64,000 bases of DNA from Oscillospiraceae bacterium (GTDB taxonomy: Bacteria; Bacillota; Clostridia; Oscillospirales; Oscillospiraceae), in assembly GCA_902790375.1 (NCBI GenBank), contig CADARY010000014.1:82046-146045 (forward strand). Direction: 5' to 3'. The position numbers and the translations under genes are program-made. Below the pieces are notes generated by a model. It did not search any database, was not told the origin of the DNA, and saw only the letters and a list, made by a program, of their open reading frames with translations. Each line of letters begins with the position of its first letter. Within the stretch, counting starts at the first letter, position 1. Below, in pieces: positions 54,793 to 62,601 of this stretch.

Positions 54793-55842
54793 CGGTCTGT
54801 CTTTCTTACGCTGCTTTTGACTCTGCTGCTGCTCACGCAGCCTGTTCTCGCAAGCGCAGAGGAGAAACCGCCTGTTTCGGCGGAAGCCTGTGTTCTCATG
54901 TGCGCGGACGGAACTACGCTTGTCGAGAAGAACGCGGATAAGCGCTGTCTGATTGCCAGCACGACGAAGCTCATGACAGCGCTCGTATGTCTCGAAAACA
55001 CGGATCCTGACGACACAGTCATCGCGCAGAAAAGACACTGCGAGGTGGAAGGCTCGTCCATGTATCTCAGCGCGGGAGAGGCATACACGGTTAGGGAGCT
55101 GCTGCTGGGGCTTCTTCTCGCCTCCGGAAACGACGCGGCGCTTGCCTTGGCAGAGCACACGGCCGGAAGCGAGCAGGCATTTGTCGGGCTTATGAATCAG
55201 AAGGCTTCGGCCCTGGGGCTTGCCAACACCCACTTTGAAAACCCCCACGGCCTGGATGCAGAGGGGCATTGTTCAAGCGCGCGCGATCTGGCGCAGCTTA
55301 TGCTGTACTGCATGGAGAACCCGGCCTTCTGTGCGCTGACGGCGACGAGAGCCGCTGAGGTGAAGGGACTGACCCTCCTCAACCATAACAGGCTTCTGAG
55401 CTGCTGTCCCGGCTGTATTGGCGGAAAAACCGGCTATACCAACGCCGCAGGGCGCTGCTTGGTTTCCGCCTGCGAACGGGGCGGCCTGCTCCTTGTCTGC
55501 GTGACGCTGTCCGATCCGGACGACTGGGACGATCATATGCGCCTGTATGACTGGGCATATGCGCATTACGCCCTTCACGATCTGCGTGAAGAGCTGATGT
55601 TTGATGTCCTTGTCATCACCGGCAGCAGGGAAGCCGTACACGCAGTACCGCCGCCCGGCGCCCGGGTGGTTCTGCCGCGGGACGGGAGTGTGGAGTACCG
55701 TGTGGAGCTGCCGCGTTTTGTTTTCGCACCGGTGAAAGCCGGGGACACGGCCGGCCTGCTCACACTCCATCGAGACGGAAAAGAGCTGTGTTCGATCCCG
55801 CTTCTCTATTTGGAGAGTGCAGTACAGGCTGAGCGATATTGA
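54778..55842 (+). CDS. dacF: D-alanyl-D-alanine carboxypeptidase (DacF-like)
   Basis: A roughly 354-residue penicillin-binding protein with signal peptide (cleavage after VLASA near residue 27). Active-site motifs: STTK (Ser61-Lys64), ASGN (Ser116) and GKTG (Lys217). It trims D-Ala from peptidoglycan stem peptides outside the membrane. The start is awkward: GTG at 54778 or 54781 lies within a hairpin and lacks a good ribosome binding site, whereas AAAGGA at 54740 precedes in-frame ATA codons at 54748-54753. The frame is continuous with ytfJ's stop. Extra Cys residues in the mature domain are unusual for an exported protein. Confidence 0.88.
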   Translation: MVLIIRSVFLTLLLTLLLLTQPVLASAEEKPPVSAEACVLMCADGTTLVEKNADKRCLIASTTKLMTALVCLENTDPDDTVIAQKRHCEVEGSSMYLSAGEAYTVRELLLGLLLASGNDAALALAEHTAGSEQAFVGLMNQKASALGLANTHFENPHGLDAEGHCSSARDLAQLMLYCMENPAFCALTATRAAEVKGLTLLNHNRLLSCCPGCIGGKTGYTNAAGRCLVSACERGGLLLVCVTLSDPDDWDDHMRLYDWAYAHYALHDLREELMFDVLVITGSREAVHAVPPPGARVVLPRDGSVEYRVELPRFVFAPVKAGDTAGLLTLHRDGKELCSIPLLYLESAVQAERY

Positions 55843-55870
55843 AACATTCTTGATCCGAGGTTCTGATACT

Positions 55871-56590
55871 ATGACTGAGAGACTCCAGAAACTGATATCT
55901 GCTGCCGGCCTCATGTCGAGAAGGGCGGCGGAGGAGGCGATTTCCGCCGGCCGCGTAACTGTGAACGGAAAGCGAGCCGCCCTTGGCGAAAAGGCTGATC
56001 CGGAGACAGATCTTATCACAGTGGACGGCAAAGAGCTGCCAAGAGATACGACAAAACTCTACCTCATGCTGAATAAGCCCCGGGGATATGTCACAACCCT
56101 CCGCGATGAAAAGGGACGCAAAAATGTGACGGAGCTGATGGGAGAGCTTGGCAGCCGCGTTTATCCGGTCGGGAGGCTGGATATGTACTCCGAGGGGCTG
56201 CTGCTTATGACGAACGACGGGGATTTTGCCAACCGCGTCATGCACCCCTCCCATGAGGTAAGCAAGGTTTATCGTACCTGGGTTACCGGGGAGAATATCG
56301 AAAAGGCTGCGCATATGCTCCGACGGCCGATGGAGATTGACGGCTGTACCGTCCATGCCCTGGGTGTTGATATTGTGCAGTGCTTTCCCGGCGGGGCGCT
56401 GCTGTCGATCACGATCCGGGAAGGACGAAACCGGCAGATCCGGAAAATGTGCGAAAAAGCCGGCCTGAAGGTGACAAGGCTTCAGCGTGTCGCGGAGGGC
56501 AATGTGGAGCTGGGCAGCCTGAAGAGCGGGTGCTTTCGTCCTTTAACGAAAAACGAGATCAATAGTCTTCTCACTGAAGGAGAGAAGTGA
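55871..56590 (+). CDS. rluB: Pseudouridine synthase, RsuA/RluB family
   Basis: A 239-residue enzyme. The S4 RNA-binding domain (LQKLISAAGLMSRRAAEEAISAGRVTVNG) occupies about 1-60. The catalytic motif GRLDMYSEGLLLMTNDG holds the active Asp at 104; a C-terminal REGRNRQIRKM segment is near 196. It converts a uridine in rRNA (probably 23S) to pseudouridine. CGAGG lies upstream of the ATG at 55871. RluB versus RsuA or RluE cannot be fully decided. Confidence 0.9.
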   Translation: MTERLQKLISAAGLMSRRAAEEAISAGRVTVNGKRAALGEKADPETDLITVDGKELPRDTTKLYLMLNKPRGYVTTLRDEKGRKNVTELMGELGSRVYPVGRLDMYSEGLLLMTNDGDFANRVMHPSHEVSKVYRTWVTGENIEKAAHMLRRPMEIDGCTVHALGVDIVQCFPGGALLSITIREGRNRQIRKMCEKAGLKVTRLQRVAEGNVELGSLKSGCFRPLTKNEINSLLTEGEK

Positions 56591-56595
56591 TACAT

Positions 56596-57834
56596 ATGGA
56601 GTTTGAATCCACAGAGCTGGTGGTAATCGGCGGCGGACCCGCGGGGATGATGTGCGCCTTTCAGGCTGCAAAGCGGGGGATCGGGGTTATACTGCTGGAG
56701 CCGAACGAGAAGCTGGGAAGAAAGCTGCGCATTACGGGCAAGGGCCGGTGCAATCTGACCAACAATTGCGACATTAAAACGGTCATGGCGAACATTCCCG
56801 GAGACGGGCGCTTCCTCTACAGCGCGCTCAACCGTTTTTCGCCTGCCGACGTCATGGCTTTTTTTCAGGAAAACGGCCTTCCGCTTAAGACCGAACGGGG
56901 AAACCGCGTTTTCCCGCAGTCCGACAATGCAAACGATGTCGCAGACTGCATGGTCTCTCTCTGCCGAAAAGCAGGGGTCAGATTCGTAAAGAGTGCCGCA
57001 AAGCAAATCATTACAGAAAACGGGGCGGTTGCCGGAGTCACGACAGGGGAGGGATACATCCCGTGCCGTGCCGCCGCAGTCTGCACAGGCGGCATGTCCT
57101 ATCCGCTCACCGGCTCTACCGGCGCAGGCTACCGCTTCGCCGAACAGCTGGGACACAGCGTTACGCCGCCGCGCCCGTCGCTTGTACCGCTGGAGAGCGG
57201 GGATGCATATTGCGCGGAGATGCAGGGCTTCAGTCTGAAAAACGTAACGCTGTCGCTGTTTGAAAACGATAAACGGATTTACCGGGAGCTGGGAGAGATG
57301 CTGTTTACGCATTTCGGCGTTTCCGGCCCGCTGGTACTCACGGCCAGCGCTCATATGCGAAATATCGGCAGCGCGTCGTACCGCCTTGAAATTGACCTCA
57401 AGCCCGGGCTGGACGAGAAAAAACTGGACGCGCGTCTGCTCCGGGATTTTGAAAAGTATGCCAATAAAGAATTTAAAAACGCCCTGGGAGATTTGCTGGG
57501 GCACGCGATGATCCCTGTGGTGATCCGGCTATCGGGTATTCCGGAGGATACCCGCGTCAACAGCATTACCAGAGAACAGCGGCTGCGGCTTCTGCATTTG
57601 CTGAAAGCTTTTCCTGTGCAGATCACCGGCACCCGTCCCCTTGACGAAGCCATTGTCACGGCAGGCGGCGTGCATACAAAGGAGGTCAATCCCCGCAGTA
57701 TGCAGTCCAAGCTTGTTTCCGGTTTGTATTTTGCCGGAGAGATTCTGGATCTGGATGCCTATACGGGCGGCTTTAATCTGCAAATCGCCTGGTCAACCGG
57801 CTATGTTGCCGGAAATTCAATAGGAGAGGAATAA
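56596..57834 (+). CDS. HI0933/YhiN-type NAD(P)/FAD-dependent oxidoreductase
   Basis: A 412-residue flavoprotein. The N-terminal dinucleotide-binding VIGGGPAGMM (about 9-18) and the family-specific LRITGKGRCNLTNN near 48-61 are clear, as is the C-terminal GEILDLDAYTGGFNLQIAWSTG. The substrate is unknown; aminoacetone oxidase-like and other roles have been proposed for relatives. The ATG at 56596 was chosen; a GTG at 56587 overlaps the previous stop and sits closer to AAGGAGAG. It lies in a run with rluB and cmk. Confidence 0.88.
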   Translation: MEFESTELVVIGGGPAGMMCAFQAAKRGIGVILLEPNEKLGRKLRITGKGRCNLTNNCDIKTVMANIPGDGRFLYSALNRFSPADVMAFFQENGLPLKTERGNRVFPQSDNANDVADCMVSLCRKAGVRFVKSAAKQIITENGAVAGVTTGEGYIPCRAAAVCTGGMSYPLTGSTGAGYRFAEQLGHSVTPPRPSLVPLESGDAYCAEMQGFSLKNVTLSLFENDKRIYRELGEMLFTHFGVSGPLVLTASAHMRNIGSASYRLEIDLKPGLDEKKLDARLLRDFEKYANKEFKNALGDLLGHAMIPVVIRLSGIPEDTRVNSITREQRLRLLHLLKAFPVQITGTRPLDEAIVTAGGVHTKEVNPRSMQSKLVSGLYFAGEILDLDAYTGGFNLQIAWSTGYVAGNSIGEE

Positions 57835-57838
57835 GAGC

Positions 57839-58537
57839 ATGAACGGATACTATGCCGTCGCCATCGACGGGCCGAGCGGGTCCGGCAAGAGCACCATGGC
57901 CAGAAAGCTTGCCAAGGCATTCGGGTTCCTGTATGTGGATACCGGCGCCATCTATCGCACCCTGGGCCTTGCCTGCAGCCGCGCCGGGATTGACCGGCGG
58001 GATGCGAAGGAAGTAATGAAAATCCTTTCGGGTCTGGATCTCCAGATCCGTTATAATGAGGCGGGGGAGCAGTGCATGCTGCTCAGCGGCGAGGACGTTT
58101 CAAGGGAAATCCGTCTGCCGGAGATCTCCCTGGCCGCCTCAGATGTCTCTGCCCATCAGGAGGTCAGGAGCTTCCTGCTGGACTTGCAGCGAAAGTTTGC
58201 CAGGGAAAACGATATCATCATGGACGGCCGCGATATCGGTACCGTGGTGCTGCCCGATGCGGAGCTGAAAATATTTCTTACGGCAAGCCCTGAAGCCAGA
58301 GCGCGCAGACGACTGGCAGAGCTGCTGGAAAAGGGCGAGAACGTTCGTTTTGAAGAGGTTTTGCGTGATATAATCATTCGGGATGAACAGGATACCACAC
58401 GCGCGGCGGCGCCCCTGCGCAAGGCTGCGGATGCGGTGGAGGTGGATTCCAGCGAGATGAACGCGGAAGAAACATACGGGCGTCTGTGTGAGATCATCAT
58501 CAACAGGTTTGCGCTTGCGCCGGAGGAAAAACAGTGA
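57839..58537 (+). CDS. cmk: Cytidylate kinase
   Basis: A 232-residue P-loop kinase that phosphorylates CMP and dCMP. IDGPSGSGKST near residues 8-18, YVDTGAIYRTLGLA near 31-44, GRDIGTVVLPDAELKIFLTAS near 129-149. AGGAGAGGAATAAGAGC precedes the ATG. The stop overlaps ispH by four bases (GTGA). In many Clostridia a plsC acyltransferase gene lies between cmk and ispH; it is absent here. Confidence 0.96.
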   Translation: MNGYYAVAIDGPSGSGKSTMARKLAKAFGFLYVDTGAIYRTLGLACSRAGIDRRDAKEVMKILSGLDLQIRYNEAGEQCMLLSGEDVSREIRLPEISLAASDVSAHQEVRSFLLDLQRKFARENDIIMDGRDIGTVVLPDAELKIFLTASPEARARRRLAELLEKGENVRFEEVLRDIIIRDEQDTTRAAAPLRKAADAVEVDSSEMNAEETYGRLCEIIINRFALAPEEKQ

Positions 58538-60594
58538 AAAAGCTGGTTATGGCCAAGAGCGCCGGCTTCTGCTTCGGTGTACGCCGTTCGGTCGAGATGG
58601 CGGAAAAGCTGCTCGAGGAATACGGAAGCTGCGTGAGCCTCGGAGCGCTGATCCATAATGAAGATGTGATCCGTGATTTGAAAGCCCGCGGGATGCGCGT
58701 TGTGGATGATCCGGCAGAGCTCTGCCCCGGAGAGCATGTTCTTGTTCGCGCGCATGGAGCTCCGCCGCAGATCTACAGACAGTTGGAGGCGGCAGGCTGT
58801 GAGATCCACGACGCAACCTGTCCCAAGGTTCTGGCAATTCACAAGATTGTAGCGGCAGCCAGGGAAGAAGGGCGTTTCACCATCGTGATCGGGAACCGTT
58901 CCCATCCGGAGGTCGTCGCCATATGCGGCTGGTGCGGCGAACATGAAGTGTTTGAGAATGCCGAAGAATTGGAAAAATGGCTGAAATCGCAGCCTTCCTA
59001 TTGGGAAAAACCTATAACTGCAGTAGTGCAGACGACGCAGACCAACAGTAATTTTACCGAATGTAGTAATTTAATAAAAAAAATATGTACAAATCCAAAA
59101 ATATCTGATACAATATGTCTTGCTACGTCCACGCGGCAAGAAGAGGCAGCGAGAATTGCTTCGGAGTGTGACGCTATGGTCGTCATCGGCGGAAAGCACA
59201 GCGCGAACAGTGTCCATCTTGCGGAAATATGCAGAGAGCACTGCGCCAATGTCCAGTTTATCGAGCGGATCGAGGAGCTCAAGCTGGACAGGCTTGAGGC
59301 CGCAGACACAGTGGGCCTCACTGCCGGTGCATCGACCCCTGCGTGGATAATTAAGGAGGTAAGAAACAAAATGAGCGACGAGATCAAAGTTGAAGAATCC
59401 ACAGCTGAAAAAGAGATGTCCTTCGACGAAATGCTGGAGGAAACTCTAAAAACTATATATAATGGAGATAAGGTAACCGGCATGGTTGTCGCCATCACCG
59501 GTACTGAGATCAGCGTTGATCTCGGTACAAAGTACTCGGGCTTTATTCCCACTTCCGAGTTTACCGATGATGGCATCAAGGTTGAGGATGCTGTCAAGGT
59601 CGGCGACATGATCGAGGCGGTTGTTGTCCGCGTCAACGATGTGGAAGGCACCGCGATGCTTTCCAAAAAGCGTCTTGATGCTGCCAAGATGTGGACTGAT
59701 ATTGAGGATGCCGTTGAGAGCGGCGCTGTGCTGGAGGGCATTGTCACGGAAGAGAACAAGGGCGGCGTTGTTGTCAACGTCAAGGGCGTTCGCGTGTTTG
59801 TCCCCGCTTCCCAGACCGATCTGCCCCGTGAGGCTGAGCTGAGCCAGCTGCTCAAGAAGCCCGTCAGACTCAGAATTACCGAGGTCAACAAGGCCCGCAA
59901 GCGCGTGGTCGGCTCTATCCGCCGCGTTAGTCAGGCTGAGCGTCGTGAGCGCATTGAGACCATCTGGAACGAGATTGAGGTCGGCAAGAAGTACAAGGGC
60001 GTTGTCAAGTCCCTGACCAGCTACGGCGCTTTCGTTGATATCGGCGGCATCGACGGTATGGTTCATGTCTCCGAGCTGAGCTGGGGCCGCATTCATCAGC
60101 CCTCTGAGGTCGTCTCTGTCGGCGATGAGATCGAGGTTTACGTCATTTCCTTCGACAAGGAAAAGCGCAAGATCTCTCTCGGCTACAAGGATCCCAACGG
60201 CAACCCCTGGACCCAGTTCACCAGCCGTTATCAGGTCGGCGATGTGGCCTCCGTCAAGATCGTCAAGCTCATGCCCTTCGGCGCCTTTGCCGAGGTTCTG
60301 CCCGGCGTTGACGGCCTGATCCACATTTCCCAGATCGCGAACCGCCGCATCGGCAAGCCCGAGGACGTGCTCACGGTCGGCGATGTGGTTGACGCGAAGA
60401 TCACTGCGATCGACGAAGAGAAGCACAAGATCTCCCTCTCTATCCGCGCGCTCTCCGAGCCCGCGCCTGTCAAGGCTGCGGAGGCTGAGGAAGAGGCATA
60501 CGAGCAGGAGCCCGCTGCCGAGGAAGACGCGCTCGTTTACGAGGTGTCTGCAGACGGCGTGGCAACCGGCGTTGCTCCCGAAGCTGAAGAGTAA
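58534..60594 (+). CDS. ispH: Fused 4-hydroxy-3-methylbut-2-enyl diphosphate reductase and S1 domain protein
   Basis: A 686-residue fusion. IspH (about 1-280) makes IPP/DMAPP in the MEP pathway. It has the Fe-S ligands Cys13, Cys96 and Cys195 and active-site His41, His74 and Glu125 (HPEV). The second part has four S1 RNA-binding repeats starting near 311, 397, 483 and 567, then an acidic tail; it corresponds to ribosomal-protein-S1-like proteins. Such fusions are known in Clostridia. The start is GTG, coupled to cmk. An AAGGAGG and ATG at 59353-59373 could start a separate 407-residue S1 protein from Met280. Confidence 0.95.
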   Translation: MKKLVMAKSAGFCFGVRRSVEMAEKLLEEYGSCVSLGALIHNEDVIRDLKARGMRVVDDPAELCPGEHVLVRAHGAPPQIYRQLEAAGCEIHDATCPKVLAIHKIVAAAREEGRFTIVIGNRSHPEVVAICGWCGEHEVFENAEELEKWLKSQPSYWEKPITAVVQTTQTNSNFTECSNLIKKICTNPKISDTICLATSTRQEEAARIASECDAMVVIGGKHSANSVHLAEICREHCANVQFIERIEELKLDRLEAADTVGLTAGASTPAWIIKEVRNKMSDEIKVEESTAEKEMSFDEMLEETLKTIYNGDKVTGMVVAITGTEISVDLGTKYSGFIPTSEFTDDGIKVEDAVKVGDMIEAVVVRVNDVEGTAMLSKKRLDAAKMWTDIEDAVESGAVLEGIVTEENKGGVVVNVKGVRVFVPASQTDLPREAELSQLLKKPVRLRITEVNKARKRVVGSIRRVSQAERRERIETIWNEIEVGKKYKGVVKSLTSYGAFVDIGGIDGMVHVSELSWGRIHQPSEVVSVGDEIEVYVISFDKEKRKISLGYKDPNGNPWTQFTSRYQVGDVASVKIVKLMPFGAFAEVLPGVDGLIHISQIANRRIGKPEDVLTVGDVVDAKITAIDEEKHKISLSIRALSEPAPVKAAEAEEEAYEQEPAAEEDALVYEVSADGVATGVAPEAEE
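59086..59114 (+). promoter_or_regulatory. candidate internal promoter inside ispH
   Basis: TGTACA (59086-59091), 17-base spacer, TACAAT (59109-59114) preceded by TGA, within a locally AT-rich stretch (about 59050-59120) of an otherwise GC-rich gene. It would drive the S1 half about 260 bases downstream. Visual match only. Confidence 0.4.
59353..59373 (+). promoter_or_regulatory. internal ribosome binding site and start for the S1 part
   Basis: A consensus AAGGAGG (59353-59359) lies 11 bases before an in-frame ATG (59371) exactly at the boundary between the IspH and S1 parts. The product would be a 407-residue four-repeat S1 protein. Confidence 0.6.
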
Positions 60595-60607
60595 GATAAA
60601 TCCCTAT

Positions 60608-60647
60608 AACAAAAAGATACCCGACTTTGGTCGGGTATCTTTTTGTT
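60608..60647. terminator. bidirectional terminator after ispH-S1
   Basis: AACAAAAAGATACCCGAC (60608-60625) is perfectly complementary to the 18 bases at 60630-60647, tetraloop TTTG. A/T-rich arm ends serve both the fusion gene and the convergent regulator gene. Confidence 0.93.
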
Positions 60648-60676
60648 GGCGACGCTTGCTCCTGCATGGGGAAAGG

Positions 60677-61441
60677 CTATCTCTTTTTATAGAGAATGAG
60701 CTCCGGATCGGCTCCGTCTTTTCCGTATGTGCTGACCAGAATGAAATCCATGTTGGCGAGCACCCCGAAGCAGCGTTCTCCGCCGAACTCCGGCTCAAGC
60801 TGGGTCCCCAGATAGGTGGTTCCGTCATCCAGAAACTGTACAGGCACGCCGCTCGGCAGGCGATATGCGAGATTCACATACCCTCCGACAAGGGCGTTGA
60901 GCTTTTCCACCTTGGGCATCCCCTCAATGGAGAGGGTGTTGATTTCTTCGATCAGTTGTCTCTTGAAGGCCTCGAATTGTCCGCCGTCGCTCAATTCTTC
61001 GTATCGCTTCCAATAGTCCAGCTTCGGCAGCGTCTGTTTCAGGTAGGCCCGCGCCTGCGCTTCAGAGAAGGTTTCATTCGCCATGTGCGCGGCACAGACG
61101 TCGATCAATTCATCCATGTCGTGGTAGGTGTATGTCCCGTCCGCATAGCACCATTGGCAGTAATCCTCGTTAAGCGCACCGTCACGATCCCGGCCGATGA
61201 CCGCGTCGTCAAGCGGCATCCCGCAGCATTGACAGACCAGCTTGCGCGGAGAACCGAGAAGCGTGTTGATAGAGACGTTATAGAGCCTTGAAAGCTGCTT
61301 GAGCGTCTCGGTGCTCGGCACGGTATCGCCGTTTTCCCAGCGGGAAACCGCCTGCCGGGTTACAAATACTTTTTCGGCCAGCTCATCCTGCGAAAGGCCG
61401 TTTTTTGTGCGCAGTTCAAACAGTATGTCCTTTGCGTCCAT
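60677..61441 (-). CDS. XRE-type regulator with putative zinc-ribbon domain
   Basis: A 254-residue protein in three parts. Residues 1-63 are an XRE helix-turn-helix (LRTKNGLSQDELAEKVFVTRQAVSRWENG). Residues 68-125 are a zinc-ribbon-like domain of the PF12674 type: Cys70, Cys73, Cys95, Cys98 within CQCCGMPL and YCQWCYADG. The last 90 residues (from about 165) form an uncharacterised domain with GMPKVEKLNALVGGYVNLAYRLPSG, possibly a ligand-binding part. The gene has its own strong promoter and AGGAGGTGG binding site. Target genes and signal are unknown. Confidence 0.85.
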   Translation of the reverse strand: MDAKDILFELRTKNGLSQDELAEKVFVTRQAVSRWENGDTVPSTETLKQLSRLYNVSINTLLGSPRKLVCQCCGMPLDDAVIGRDRDGALNEDYCQWCYADGTYTYHDMDELIDVCAAHMANETFSEAQARAYLKQTLPKLDYWKRYEELSDGGQFEAFKRQLIEEINTLSIEGMPKVEKLNALVGGYVNLAYRLPSGVPVQFLDDGTTYLGTQLEPEFGGERCFGVLANMDFILVSTYGKDGADPELILYKKR

Positions 61442-61461
61442 CCTGCCACCTCCTTACCGAC

Positions 61462-61490
61462 ATTATAAAGGCGAGCATGCCAAAATACAA
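61462..61490 (-). promoter_or_regulatory. promoter of the XRE/zinc-ribbon regulator
   Basis: Minus-strand TTGTAT (61485-61490), 17-base spacer, TATAAT (61462-61467), only 21 bases from the start codon. Confidence 0.65.
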
Positions 61491-61601
61491 GCAACCGGCT
61501 GTTGCCTCGCTGATTTCTATGGATGTTCAGCATAAGAATACCCGCCGTGCTTTCCTGCTTCAAGGGAGCGCATGGCGGGTATTGTCCGTTATTGTGCGTT
61601 G

Positions 61602-62534
61602 TTATATGACCTTTTCCTTTAACCAGTTGAGAATGTCCTGATAGACCTGATCCTTATTGATTTCATTGAGCATCTCGTGCCGGCCGCCGGGGTAGAGGCG
61701 GATGATTACATCCCGCAGTCCGGCTTCCTTGAAGGCATTATAGGCGCGATACACACCCGCGCCGTTTTCGCCGACGGGGTCTGCATCTCCGGACATGAAA
61801 TAGATTGGCTTTTCCTTGTTCATGGTATTGATATTGCTCTGATTTGTGATAAAACGGATACCGCCCATCATGTCCCGGAAAAGCCCGTTCGTGGCGATGA
61901 AGCCGCAGAGAGGGTCGGCGGCATAGGCGTCCTGAACAGCGGGATCCCGGCTGAGCCATTCGTATATACCGCGGGGGTTCTTAAAGCCCTTGTTGTAGGA
62001 GCCAAAGGCGATGTCATTCAGCTCTGTGCCGACCTTGTGTGCGCCTTTCAAATTGACAAAAAGACTTGCGGCGAGGAATCCGCCGAGCACCATGAGCTTG
62101 TGCTGATGGCCGGTGCCGCTGATAATGGCGGCGTCATAATTCAGGGGATACTTGATCAGATAGGTACGGGTGAGAAAGCTGCCCATGCTGTGACCGAAAA
62201 AGACATAGGGGATATCCGGATATTCCTTTTTCATCAGATCATGAAGCAGATCCATATCTGCTACCACATGGGACCAGCCGTTTTTTTCAGCAAAGAAACC
62301 CTTCTGGCTGGGATCGGTAATCGACTTTCCGTGACCCAGATGGTCATTGCCGACAGCAAGATAGCCGTTCTCCGCCAGAAAAGACATGAACGGCCGATAG
62401 CGGTCGATGTGCTCTGCAATACCATGGGCGATCTGAACAATGGCTTTGGGCGCTTCATCGGGAATGCATTTCAGGGCGCGGATGGTGTTATGCCCGGTGC
62501 TGGACGGAAACGTAAATTCTTCAAATTTCGGCAT
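61602..62534 (-). CDS. Alpha/beta hydrolase, lysophospholipase/monoglyceride lipase-like
   Basis: A 310-residue serine hydrolase. VQIAHGIAEHIDRY and the GNDHLGHGKS block precede the nucleophile elbow FGHSMGS (Ser near 116). The acid is probably the Asp in SGDADPVGENG near 250 and the His in GGRHEMLNE near 282. Family members act on lysophospholipids or monoacylglycerols. The second of two adjacent ATGs (62534) has the best distance to AAGGAGG. It lies downstream of ackA beyond a terminator-like hairpin, with no room for an obvious promoter between. Confidence 0.87.
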   Translation of the reverse strand: MPKFEEFTFPSSTGHNTIRALKCIPDEAPKAIVQIAHGIAEHIDRYRPFMSFLAENGYLAVGNDHLGHGKSITDPSQKGFFAEKNGWSHVVADMDLLHDLMKKEYPDIPYVFFGHSMGSFLTRTYLIKYPLNYDAAIISGTGHQHKLMVLGGFLAASLFVNLKGAHKVGTELNDIAFGSYNKGFKNPRGIYEWLSRDPAVQDAYAADPLCGFIATNGLFRDMMGGIRFITNQSNINTMNKEKPIYFMSGDADPVGENGAGVYRAYNAFKEAGLRDVIIRLYPGGRHEMLNEINKDQVYQDILNWLKEKVI

Positions 62535-62559
62535 CATATGACCTCCTTCTTGTTTCGAA

Positions 62560-62586
62560 AAGGCCGCACCGGTCTGGTGCGGCCTT
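62560..62586 (-). terminator. terminator or attenuator after ackA
   Basis: AAGGCCGCACC (minus strand, 62586-62576) pairs with GGTGCGGCCTT (62570-62560), followed by TT. It separates ackA from the alpha/beta hydrolase gene 26 bases away. Confidence 0.75.
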
Positions 62587-62601
62587 GCATGATACGGGTG
62601 A

